From: Flavobacterium sp.
Lineage (GTDB): Bacteria > Bacteroidota > Bacteroidia > Flavobacteriales > Flavobacteriaceae
Direction of reading: 5' to 3'
Length of the DNA: 9,452 bases
Assembly (NCBI GenBank): GCA_017989775.1
Contig: JAGNPF010000032.1
Coordinates: forward strand, 1 to 9,452
The notes beneath the pieces were generated by a model that saw only the letters and a program-made list of their open reading frames with translations, was not told the DNA's origin and ran no database searches. Position numbers and translations under genes: made by a program. Shown here piece by piece: positions 1 through 6,676 of the stretch. The stretch's first letter is position 1. The number at the start of each line of letters is the position of its first letter.

Positions 1-1883
1 ACGACAAACACAGCATCAACTTTACCTCTATTTATGCCCAAAACCGAAGAGGAAAAAATTCGCCAAATACCCAGGAAGTTACCGATTTAATAGACTTTAA
101 ATACAATTCGTATTGGGGTTACCAAGAAGGTGAAAAAAGAAATTCTAGGGTAAAAGACGTCGAAGAACCCATTTTCACTTTAAGCCATTATTGGAAAATG
201 AATTCCAAAACAAGACTACACACCAATCTTTCGTACCAATTTGGAGAAATAGGAAACAGCCGTATCGATTATCAAAAGGCCGACAATCCCGATCCAAACT
301 ATTACAGAAAATTGCCAAGTTATTACACCACCTTATATACGTACAACGATGACGTAGCAACTTACACACCGGATTTTGCAGCAGCAGAACAGGCAAAAGC
401 CAATTTCCTTGCCCAACCGCAAATGGATTGGACGGCCATGTACCGCACCAACAACGAAAACATTACCAACGGTAGCCGTTATGTTTTGTACGAAGACAGA
501 ACAGACGACAAAACAATGGTTGCCAACACCATACTTTCTTCGCAATTGGCAGACAACATCGTCATGAATGCCGGAGGAAGTTTTACCCAATCGAAATCAT
601 CCAATTTCAAAAACTTGATTGACCTTTTGGGAGGAACCCATTTCAACGACATCAACACTTTTGGCTTGACCGAAGACGAACAACAATCGGACTTGAACAA
701 TCCGCAAAGAATCGTTGGAGAAGGAGACAAATACGGTTATAATTATGACGTAAATGCCGTTAAAATCGATGCTTTCACCCAATTTAAATTCACTTACGAC
801 AAAGTGGATTTCTACCTTGGACAATCTTTTGCCAGAAGCAGTTACCAAAGAGAAGGTTTTTACAAAAACGGTTATTACCCGGACAATTCATTGGGAAAAA
901 GCGAAAAATTGCATTTTGACAATTTCGGATTCAAGGGAGGAATGACCTATAAATTGACCGGACAACATTATTTCGATTTCAACGGGGTTTACATGTCGAA
1001 AGCGCCCAACACCAAGGATGTTTTCCCAAATGCCCGTTTGACCAATGACATCACGGACAACATCACGAACGAAATGATAAAAAGTGCCGATGCCAGTTAC
1101 ATCATCAGGATGCCAAACCTCAAAGCGCGTTTCACGGCTTACTTCAATGAAACCGAAAACACGACCGACATTTCTTTTTACTATGCCGATGCCATTAATG
1201 CCGGAACCCAGGGAGAATTCGTTTCGGAAGTGATTACGGGTCAAAACAAAAGAAACAAGGGATTGGAAGCCGGATTGGAATACCAAATCACCTCAACCAT
1301 CAAGGCGACTGCCGTGGCAGCTTATGGCGATTACACCTACACCAACAATCCGAACATTAAAATCACTGCCGATGGAGTTGGGGAATTAGCCAATGAAAAA
1401 ACCTATATGGAAGGATACAAACAAGCCGGAATGCCGCAACAAGCCTATTCGGCCGGATTGGAATATCGTGATCCAAAATTTTGGTGGATCAGTGCCAATG
1501 TCAATTATTTGTCCAACAATTATTTGGATGTATCGCCGGTGTTGAGATCAGACAAATTTGTCAGAGATTCGGATCAAGCCAATTTTCCTTATGACCCTGA
1601 ATTGGCCGCCAGTTATTTGGCTCAAGAAAAATTCCAGGACTTTACGCTCGTGAACCTTGTGGGCGGAAAAACTTGGAGAATCAAGGATAAAACCTTGGGA
1701 TTGTTTGCCAACGTCAACAATGTGTTCGACATTCAATACAAAACCGGAGGATTTGAACAAGCCAGAAACGCTACTTACAGCGAATTATACAAAGACCACC
1801 AAGGCCCAACTCGTGCTTTTGGTCCAAAATATTTCTACGGATACGGAAGAACATTCATGGTCAACATTTATTTAAACTTTTAA
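1..1883 (+). CDS. TonB-dependent outer-membrane receptor, C-terminal part (5' truncated)
   Basis: The frame is open from base 3, so the gene enters from the left edge; 626 residues are visible and the N-terminal plug is missing. The ATG at 198 is internal, because 65 in-frame codons without a stop precede it. The visible part has the look of a 22-strand TonB-receptor barrel: alternating aromatic and polar residues (SYQFGEIGNSRIDY, FTYDKVDFYLGQSFARS), long Asn/Asp-rich loops, a late segment of the type LGLFANVNNVFD.QYKTGG, and a final strand ending in phenylalanine (FMVNIYLNF), the usual outer-membrane assembly signature. Receptors of this family import large ligands using TonB/ExbBD energy. 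The ligand cannot be read from the sequence. The stop lies 12 bases before a DUF5689 lipoprotein, so the two are probably cotranscribed and act together at the surface. The family is clear; the subtype is not. Confidence 0.92.
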   Translation, partial: DKHSINFTSIYAQNRRGKNSPNTQEVTDLIDFKYNSYWGYQEGEKRNSRVKDVEEPIFTLSHYWKMNSKTRLHTNLSYQFGEIGNSRIDYQKADNPDPNYYRKLPSYYTTLYTYNDDVATYTPDFAAAEQAKANFLAQPQMDWTAMYRTNNENITNGSRYVLYEDRTDDKTMVANTILSSQLADNIVMNAGGSFTQSKSSNFKNLIDLLGGTHFNDINTFGLTEDEQQSDLNNPQRIVGEGDKYGYNYDVNAVKIDAFTQFKFTYDKVDFYLGQSFARSSYQREGFYKNGYYPDNSLGKSEKLHFDNFGFKGGMTYKLTGQHYFDFNGVYMSKAPNTKDVFPNARLTNDITDNITNEMIKSADASYIIRMPNLKARFTAYFNETENTTDISFYYADAINAGTQGEFVSEVITGQNKRNKGLEAGLEYQITSTIKATAVAAYGDYTYTNNPNIKITADGVGELANEKTYMEGYKQAGMPQQAYSAGLEYRDPKFWWISANVNYLSNNYLDVSPVLRSDKFVRDSDQANFPYDPELAASYLAQEKFQDFTLVNLVGGKTWRIKDKTLGLFANVNNVFDIQYKTGGFEQARNATYSELYKDHQGPTRAFGPKYFYGYGRTFMVNIYLNF

Positions 1884-1895
1884 GAATCAATCGTT

Positions 1896-3317
1896 ATGAA
1901 AAATAAAATAAAAAATAGCTGCATCATTTTGGCGGCCATTGGGTTGTTTTCAAGCTGTGTGAATGACACTTACGATACTCCAAAATTTGACTGCGTCAAT
2001 CCGGGTTTAACCAAAACCAAGGAAGTCGCCGCTTTATATACAAGTGCCCCGACAAATGGCACAACGGTAATTTATCCTGCCCCCACAAAAGATCCTGTTA
2101 CCGGAAAGGAAATTTTTGATTACATCGAAGCCTACGTAATCTCCAGTGACGAAGGAGGAAATTTCTACAAAAGCATGTATTTTCAACCTACAGATGGTTC
2201 CAAAGGATTTAATCTTTCTGTTGATATCTCAAATGCTTACGCTCAAAACTTTCAACCCGGTAAAAAAGTGTTTTTAAAACTAAACAATTTGGCTTATGCC
2301 AACCCAACCAGTTTTGGTAGAGGATTGATTTTTGGAGCTCCCCCAACGGAACAATATGCCGTGGACAGAATCCCCACCTTGGAATATCCCAAATACCTTA
2401 TTCCTTCTTGCGACATCGTCAGCGAAGATGCCATTGTTCACAAAATCACTTTGGCACAAGCCCTTAGCGGAGCAAATTATTTGAATACTTTGGTGGAAAT
2501 TGATGATGTGCAATTTACTGATGAAGCTGCTGGCGGAACTTATGATTCGAATAGAACAGATGAATATGATTCTAGTATTTTCATTACCGACGGAGCAAAA
2601 ACACTAACCATTAGAACCAGCCGATTTGCCAATTTTGCAGGCCACAAAGTTCCAACTGGAAAAGGAAAAATAAGAGGCGTTTTGACCAGATACAATTCTA
2701 CCTACCAAATTATTATGAGAACCGAACGTGACGTTAATATGCCAAACCCAAGAGTGGATTATACTCCAGCAATTATTGGTACAAATTCCACCGTTTTCCC
2801 GGGAACAGTAAACGAAACTTTCGAAAGTTATTCCTCTTTACCTTCACAAACAAATTTTCCAAATTACATCAATGATGCAGCTGTTGGTTCTAAATATTGG
2901 TGGGTAAAAACATTTAGTTCCAATAAATATATTGAAATGACATCACATAATTCTGGTGGTGCCAACAATGCTTATTTATTTGTTCCCGTAAACATGACTA
3001 CGGCAAATAATTTATCATTCAAAACAAATATGGGGTATTGGAATGGAGCGGTCTTGAATGTTTATTATGTTCTAGCATCTGATTATACTCCTGGAGGAAA
3101 GATTGACGTAACAAAAATGACCAATATCACCTCCAATTTTACTATTCCAACGACTCCAACTAATGCTTATGGCTCCTCTTTCGTATCGAGTGGTGTTTAT
3201 GCCATCCCTTCAACGGTAACCGGAAATGGTTATTTTGTGTTTGAATATGCAGGAAACGCAAATGCTTTTCCAGCCGTAACCACAACTTTGCAATTGGACA
3301 ACATTGTCGTAAACTAA
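1896..3317 (+). CDS. DUF5689-type surface lipoprotein with C-terminal jelly-roll-like domain
   Basis: This protein of 473 residues starts with a short basic stretch and a hydrophobic segment ending in the lipobox LFSSC, so Cys21 should be lipidated. The acidic residue soon after it (CVND) fits surface export in Bacteroidota, but that is inference. Residues about 35-285 resemble DUF5689 (IFDYIEAYVISSDEGGNFYKS, then a long 'FLKLNN.AY' beta region and 'GKIRGVLTRYN..YQIIMRT'), an OB-like, probably ligand-binding region found in flavobacterial lipoproteins. Residues about 305-473 (NETFESYSS ... LQLDNIVVN) look like a choice-of-anchor-J or related carbohydrate-binding-like jelly roll. The ATG follows the receptor stop by 12 bases. 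The pairing suggests that it captures substrate for the receptor. The C-terminal part of the gene is more AT-rich than the first. DUF5689 was assigned from memory of the family, not by a search. Confidence 0.82.
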   Translation: MKNKIKNSCIILAAIGLFSSCVNDTYDTPKFDCVNPGLTKTKEVAALYTSAPTNGTTVIYPAPTKDPVTGKEIFDYIEAYVISSDEGGNFYKSMYFQPTDGSKGFNLSVDISNAYAQNFQPGKKVFLKLNNLAYANPTSFGRGLIFGAPPTEQYAVDRIPTLEYPKYLIPSCDIVSEDAIVHKITLAQALSGANYLNTLVEIDDVQFTDEAAGGTYDSNRTDEYDSSIFITDGAKTLTIRTSRFANFAGHKVPTGKGKIRGVLTRYNSTYQIIMRTERDVNMPNPRVDYTPAIIGTNSTVFPGTVNETFESYSSLPSQTNFPNYINDAAVGSKYWWVKTFSSNKYIEMTSHNSGGANNAYLFVPVNMTTANNLSFKTNMGYWNGAVLNVYYVLASDYTPGGKIDVTKMTNITSNFTIPTTPTNAYGSSFVSSGVYAIPSTVTGNGYFVFEYAGNANAFPAVTTTLQLDNIVVN

Positions 3318-3340
3318 TCATTGTCTTCAACAATAAATTC

Positions 3341-3371
3341 AAAAGGCTTCCGCAAAACGGAAGCCTTTTTT
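3341..3371 (+). terminator. Intrinsic terminator after the receptor/lipoprotein operon
   Basis: A perfect 12-bp stem, AAAAGGCTTCCG (3341-3352) with CGGAAGCCTTTT (3358-3369), encloses a five-base loop (CAAAA) and ends in a T run (3366-3371). It begins 24 bases after the lipoprotein stop and separates this operon from the peptidase gene. The A run on the left arm means it could also work on the opposite strand, but no gene converges on it. Confidence 0.9.
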
Positions 3372-3402
3372 ATGCAATAATCCATTTTTGATTTCCTTTG
3401 TT

Positions 3403-3410
3403 TATATTTG
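3403..3410 (+). promoter_or_regulatory. Candidate Bacteroidota -7 element (TATATTTG) for the LD-carboxypeptidase gene
   Basis: TATATTTG matches the Bacteroidota -7 consensus TAnnTTTG. It ends 20 bases before the ATG at 3431, which would place transcription start near 3415-3418. No -33 TTG lies at the usual 17-23 base spacing; the nearest, at 3388-3390, is only 12 bases away, so the assignment is partial. A 7-bp dyad, TTTGTTT-AG-AAACAAA (3407-3422), overlaps its right end. Confidence 0.45.
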
Positions 3411-3430
3411 TTTAGAAACAAACCAAAAAC

Positions 3431-4432
3431 ATGATTCTCGTACGAAATCTTTTTAAAAACAAATATGCCGTTTTTTATAAATTGCTAATGCCTATTTTTG
3501 TTTTACAATTATCCAACATTCAAGCCCAAATACCAATGAAAATACCACCCAGTTTACAAAAAGGAGACACCATAGCCCTAGTGGCAACAGCCCGAAAAAA
3601 CATTGACGACAACCTCAAGCCTGCGATAGATTTACTGCACAGTTGGGGATTGGAAGTCGTCATTGGATCATCCATCGGATTGGACAACAACCAATTGGCG
3701 GGAACCGACGAACAGCGCGCGGCCGATTTTCAGCAACAAATGGATAACCCCAACATCAAGGCCATTTGGTGTGTTCGTGGCGGCTATGGCACGGTTCGAA
3801 TGATTGACCTACTGGATTTTACAAAATTCAAACAAAACCCAAAATGGATTGTCGGCTTCAGCGACGTCACTGTCATTCATAGCTATGTGAACAAATTGAA
3901 AATTGCCACCATTCACGGTGCCATGCCGATAACCGTTGGAAAAGCCAGCGCAGAATCGATAGAAAGTTTACGAAAATCCCTTTTTGGAGAAAAGCTCGAA
4001 TATGAAACCTCTTTTAGTCCAGCCAACCGATTGGGAAATGCCAAGGGCGAAATCGTGGGCGGCAATTTGTCCATTTTATACAGCCTGATGGGTTCGAATG
4101 CACAAATTGATTGCAAGGGGAAAATACTTTTCATCGAAGATTTGGACGAATATCTATATCATATCGACCGAATGATGATGAGCCTGAAACGTTGCGGTTG
4201 TTTTGATGGGTTGAATGGCTTGATTGTAGGCACGATGACCAAAATGAAGGACAACGAGATTCCTTGGGGGAAAAATGCCAACCAAATCATTGAAGACGTC
4301 ACCAAGGGATATTCTTTCCCGATTTTTTATAATTTCCCGGCCGGACATTTTAGAGACAACCGAGCCTTGATTTTTGGCAAACAAGTTTCCTTGGAATTGA
4401 ATACCACAACTTCAAAACTAACCTTCGAATAA
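3431..4432 (+). CDS. ldcA: S66 family LD-carboxypeptidase with apparent signal peptide
   Basis: Family S66 serine peptidases remove the terminal D-alanine from murein tetrapeptides during peptidoglycan recycling. The expected Ser-Glu-His triad can be placed: Ser144 in the nucleophile turn GFSDVT, Glu236 in LFIEDLDEYLYHIDR, and His306 in PAGHFRDNR. The family segments KGDTIALVATA (44-54), CVRGGYGT (114-121) and VGGNLSIL (209-216) are also present. Most members are about 300 residues and start near the equivalent of Met36 (MKIPPSLQKGDT). Here 35 extra residues form a basic N-region, a hydrophobic stretch (AVFYKLLMPIFVLQLSN) and a likely cleavage near IQA-Q, which suggests export to the periplasm. 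The start at 3431 fits the -7 box 20 bases upstream. A shorter cytoplasmic start at 3536 remains possible. yraN follows after 58 bases. Confidence 0.9.
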   Translation: MILVRNLFKNKYAVFYKLLMPIFVLQLSNIQAQIPMKIPPSLQKGDTIALVATARKNIDDNLKPAIDLLHSWGLEVVIGSSIGLDNNQLAGTDEQRAADFQQQMDNPNIKAIWCVRGGYGTVRMIDLLDFTKFKQNPKWIVGFSDVTVIHSYVNKLKIATIHGAMPITVGKASAESIESLRKSLFGEKLEYETSFSPANRLGNAKGEIVGGNLSILYSLMGSNAQIDCKGKILFIEDLDEYLYHIDRMMMSLKRCGCFDGLNGLIVGTMTKMKDNEIPWGKNANQIIEDVTKGYSFPIFYNFPAGHFRDNRALIFGKQVSLELNTTTSKLTFE

Positions 4433-4433
4433 C

Positions 4434-4489
4434 CCGCTAACTTCAAACACCAAACTTCCTACTTCTAACCTCTAATTTCTAACTTTCAA
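4434..4489 (+). repeat. Degenerate heptad tandem repeat, eight units of consensus CTTCTAA
   Basis: From two bases after the peptidase stop to one base before the yraN ATG, the gap divides into eight consecutive 7-base units: CCGCTAA, CTTCAAA, CACCAAA, CTTCCTA, CTTCTAA, CCTCTAA, TTTCTAA, CTTTCAA. Units four to seven differ from CTTCTAA by at most one or two bases, and all eight end in an A-rich tail. The tract is pyrimidine/A-rich and has almost no G on this strand. It fills the intergenic space and replaces any recognisable ribosome-binding site for yraN. It may be a simple-sequence expansion. Any function is unknown. Confidence 0.75.
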
Positions 4490-4490
4490 A

Positions 4491-4850
4491 ATGGCTCAAC
4501 ACAACGAATTAGGAAAACTGGGCGAAAAATTGGCCGTTGAATTTCTTCAAAAAGAAGGCTACGAAATTCTGGAAACCAACTGGACATTCCAGAAAGCCGA
4601 AATCGACATCATTGCCCAAAAAGAAAACACCCTTGCCGTGGTCGAAGTGAAAACTCGAAGTTCACTTGAATTTGGATTGCCGCAGGATTTCGTGAAGCCC
4701 AAAAAAATCCAACTTTTGGTAAAAGCGGTAAACGAATACGTAGTTTCCAATGATTTGGATGTTGACGTCCGTTTTGACATTATTGCCATCCACAAAGAGG
4801 GTAAATCTTTTGTAATTGAATACCTTACAGACGCTTTTTATCACTTTTAA
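4491..4850 (+). CDS. yraN: YraN / UPF0102 family nuclease-fold protein
   Basis: This 119-residue protein has the full length and order of the UPF0102 family: N-terminal helix with conserved LGKLGEKLAVEFLQKEGY (7-24), then ETNW, then the nuclease-like core AEIDIIAQ (Asp39) and VVEVKTR (Glu52, Lys54), then the C-terminal KKIQLLVKAVNEYV helix and VRFDIIAI strand. The E...D...ExK arrangement is that of the PD-(D/E)xK / Holliday-junction-resolvase-like fold. In vivo function is not settled for the family; a role in DNA processing is inferred from the fold. The ATG at 4491 is the only sensible start because the conserved helix begins within ten residues. It directly follows the heptad repeat and has no promoter box of its own, so it is probably cotranscribed with the peptidase. 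Confidence 0.93.
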   Translation: MAQHNELGKLGEKLAVEFLQKEGYEILETNWTFQKAEIDIIAQKENTLAVVEVKTRSSLEFGLPQDFVKPKKIQLLVKAVNEYVVSNDLDVDVRFDIIAIHKEGKSFVIEYLTDAFYHF

Positions 4851-4870
4851 CAAATTTTTTCAATGTTATA

Positions 4871-4901
4871 TTTGTAACAAATTGTTTTTTATGTATCTTT
4901 G
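4871..4901 (+). promoter_or_regulatory. Bacteroidota promoter TTTG-N19-TATCTTTG
   Basis: A -33 TTTG (4871-4874) and a -7 TATCTTTG (4894-4901) are separated by 19 bases, a textbook fit to TTTG-N19-TAnnTTTG. Transcription should begin near 4907, giving a leader of about 50 bases before the ATG at 4958. A second -7 match, TATATTTG (4867-4874), overlaps the -33 box and could be an alternative start. A 13-bp palindrome, ATTTGT-A-ACAAAT (4870-4882), covers the -33 box and could be an operator. Confidence 0.7.
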
Positions 4902-4957
4902 TCCAGATTTTTAAACCAAAAACTAAGTACAAACTACGTAAAAACACCTATTTTGTT

Positions 4958-5614
4958 ATGAAAACAGTTTCCTCAATTGTAGAAAATTACATTAAAACCA
5001 AGCCTTTTCTACTGAACGCCCTGTCGTTGGGAATAATCAATTTGACCTCTTTGTCCAGAAACATTATGGTCGAATTGGAAAGTGATTTTGGCAAAGAAGT
5101 GAAACAAGGTGCCGTAGTGATGGCGTTGAAAAGACTGACCGAAGAGTTGGACTTCAGACTCAACCACAAAATCAACAAAGTAATCAAAAACATTGGCGAA
5201 ATAACCGTTCGTTCCGCGCTGACAGATTATACCTTTGCCGCTTCGGATACTGTTTTGAACAAACAGGCCGATTTAATTACTGATATCAATACTTTTTCAG
5301 ACATTTTTTATACTTCTTCAAGAGGCGTGAACGAAACCAATATCGTGGTGAGCAACACAGTCAATCATTTGGTGGACAAACATTTTGCCAACGAAAAACT
5401 GATTCAAAAACTGGAAAACCTGGCTTCCATCACGGTAAAATTGCCCAAAGAAAACATCGTGGTTCCCGGAATTTACTATTTCATTTTCCAACGATTGGCT
5501 TGGGAAGGCATCATCATCAACGAGGTAATCTCGACTTCAAACGAATTTACTATTTTGGTAAGCGAAGACGAAGTGGATGTGGCCTTCAAGGTAATCAAGG
5601 ATTTAAAAAACTAA
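4958..5614 (+). CDS. Small protein with C-terminal ACT-like domain (aspartokinase-type regulatory fold)
   Basis: I do not recognise a named gene. Of 218 residues, about 1-65 are helical and resemble a winged-helix-like unit (LNALSLGIINLTSLSRNIMVEL then GAVVMALKRL). Residues about 82-140 could form a degenerate first ACT unit. Residues about 155-216 match the ACT pattern of aspartokinases best: ASITVKLP, VVPGIYYFIFQRLAWEGIIINEV with the Pro-Gly turn at 170-171, then ISTSNEFTILVSEDEVDVAFKVI. There is no kinase domain, so it cannot be a complete aspartokinase, although homologues may carry that label. ACT domains usually bind amino acids, so a ligand-responsive regulator is a reasonable inference but no more. 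It has its own promoter and terminator and forms a single-gene transcription unit. Confidence 0.8.
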   Translation: MKTVSSIVENYIKTKPFLLNALSLGIINLTSLSRNIMVELESDFGKEVKQGAVVMALKRLTEELDFRLNHKINKVIKNIGEITVRSALTDYTFAASDTVLNKQADLITDINTFSDIFYTSSRGVNETNIVVSNTVNHLVDKHFANEKLIQKLENLASITVKLPKENIVVPGIYYFIFQRLAWEGIIINEVISTSNEFTILVSEDEVDVAFKVIKDLKN

Positions 5615-5634
5615 GAAGTATTCTTTTTCTATAT

Positions 5635-5664
5635 AAAACGAAGCCAAGTGCTTCGTTTTTTTTT
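5635..5664 (+). terminator. Intrinsic terminator after the ACT-domain gene
   Basis: A perfect 10-bp stem, AAAACGAAGC (5635-5644) with GCTTCGTTTT (5650-5659), has the loop CAAGT and runs into nine T residues (5656-5664). It starts 20 bases after the stop at 5614 and isolates the gene from fic downstream. Confidence 0.88.
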
Positions 5665-5691
5665 ATCCAAAACTTAATAAGAAGACAATGA

Positions 5692-5716
5692 TTTACCGCA
5701 AATTAGCCAATTATTA
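5692..5716 (+). repeat. Single arm related to the 8779-8839 palindrome
   Basis: By hand alignment, 20 of 25 bases match the left arm of the palindrome at 8779-8803, including the exact core ACCGCAAATT. No inverted partner is visible nearby, so this could be a decayed or partial copy. It lies between the terminator of the ACT-domain gene and the promoter region of fic. Confidence 0.4.
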
Positions 5717-5734
5717 TGTACAAAAAAATTGTCA

Positions 5735-5808
5735 ATTTGTGATTATATCAAAACAAATGCGTCTGCCTTGATAAAATAAAGCTTAATTTTGTATGGATTT
5801 GTACAAAT
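5735..5808 (+). promoter_or_regulatory. fic upstream region: -7 box and ATTTGT/ACAAAT dyads
   Basis: TAATTTTG (5784-5791) matches TAnnTTTG and would start transcription near 5797. The closest TTG (5768-5770) is only 13 bases upstream, so the -33 box is poor. A perfect 12-bp palindrome, ATTTGTACAAAT (5797-5808), sits at the predicted start point and overlaps the ATG at 5807. The same half-sites recur in inverted order at 5735-5740 and 5753-5758 with a 12-base spacer. This could be an operator for repression, but the factor is unknown. Confidence 0.4.
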
Positions 5809-6619
5809 GGAATTCAAGATGGAACTATTAAAAATCAAGGAAAAATATTTCAGCCTTATTGAGGCTGATGATTTTGATTACAATAAATTTAATCAGTTTG
5901 CAATCGTACATCATTCCAATTCCATTGAAGGTTCTACTTTGACAAAAGAGGAAACCTATCTTTTGTTGGAAGAGCATTTAACCCCAAAAAACAAGCCTTT
6001 AGAACACACTTTGATGGCGATTGACCATCTAAAAGCCTTGCAATTTGTAGTTCAATTAGCCGAAGAAAAAACACCATTGACGGTTGAAATAATAAAAGAA
6101 ATTTCGGCTTTGGTGATGAAAACTACGGGTTCTGAAATATCTTCAATCGCTGGAAATTTTGATTCCTCGAAAGGAGATTTCAGAAAAGTTACCGTTCGGG
6201 CAGGAACGACTACTTTTATGGATTACAAAAAAGTTCCCGAAAGAGTTAATGAATTAGTAGCATACATCAACAAAACCATCAATTCTTCACAGGATTTCCT
6301 AGACATCAATAATTTGGCTTTTGACGCTCATTTTCAAATGGTTTCCATACATCCTTTTGCAGACGGAAACGGAAGATTGTCCAGATTAGTAATGAATTAC
6401 ATTCAACAATACCATCAAATGCCGTTGAGCGTTGTTTATAAAGAAGACAAACAGGATTATTTTGATGCTTTGCAAGAAACCAGGAAAAATGAAGATATTT
6501 CAATCTTTAGAAATTTTATGTTTTCCCAAACTGAAAAGTTTTTAACCGAACAGATTGAGGAATTAACCAAAAAACAAACTTCAAAAAATGCTGGAAAAGG
6601 ATTTTCATTTTTATTTTAG
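5807..6619 (+). CDS. fic: Fic-domain AMP transferase (AMPylator), class II with N-terminal inhibitory motif
   Basis: Fic enzymes usually transfer AMP from ATP to a hydroxyl of a target protein. Residue numbers here count from the Met at 5819. The catalytic motif HPFADGNGR is complete, with His178 as general base, Asp182 and Arg186. The inhibitory motif [S/T]xxxE[G/N] appears as SNSIEG (Ser33-Gly38, Glu37), which places it in class II, where the same chain blocks ATP binding. The central helical Fic core spans about 65-235. The C-terminal 30 residues are Lys/Glu-rich. No antitoxin gene adjoins it, as expected for class II. Starts at 5807 and 5819 are both possible. An in-frame TTG at 5789 overlaps the -7 box and is rejected. 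The gene is AT-richer than its neighbours (18, 22 and 19 G/C in three hand-counted 60-base lines), which could mean transfer. The target is unknown. Confidence 0.92.
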   Translation: MEFKMELLKIKEKYFSLIEADDFDYNKFNQFAIVHHSNSIEGSTLTKEETYLLLEEHLTPKNKPLEHTLMAIDHLKALQFVVQLAEEKTPLTVEIIKEISALVMKTTGSEISSIAGNFDSSKGDFRKVTVRAGTTTFMDYKKVPERVNELVAYINKTINSSQDFLDINNLAFDAHFQMVSIHPFADGNGRLSRLVMNYIQQYHQMPLSVVYKEDKQDYFDALQETRKNEDISIFRNFMFSQTEKFLTEQIEELTKKQTSKNAGKGFSFLF

Positions 6620-6676
6620 CAGAACGTGAATCCAATTTATTCTTGTAAGCATTATTCATAAAACACAACACCTACT
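6620..6676 (+). other. Short gap between fic and the dehydrogenase, no clear signal
   Basis: These 57 bases contain no TAnnTTTG box, hairpin or T run. The dehydrogenase may be read through from the fic promoter or may use a promoter not recognisable by eye. Confidence 0.4.

Noticed and set aside
888..1286. Minus-strand open frame of 132 codons within the TonB receptor
   Set aside because: It is an antisense shadow of the receptor, has no recognisable domain and does not extend beyond the receptor gene.
5789..5806. TTG start for fic at 5789
   Set aside because: The codon overlaps the last bases of the TAATTTTG promoter-like box, and two ATG codons follow closely before the conserved region.
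5807..6619. Fic/Doc toxin-antitoxin pair
   Set aside because: No small antitoxin frame lies next to the gene, and the inhibitory motif is within the protein itself.
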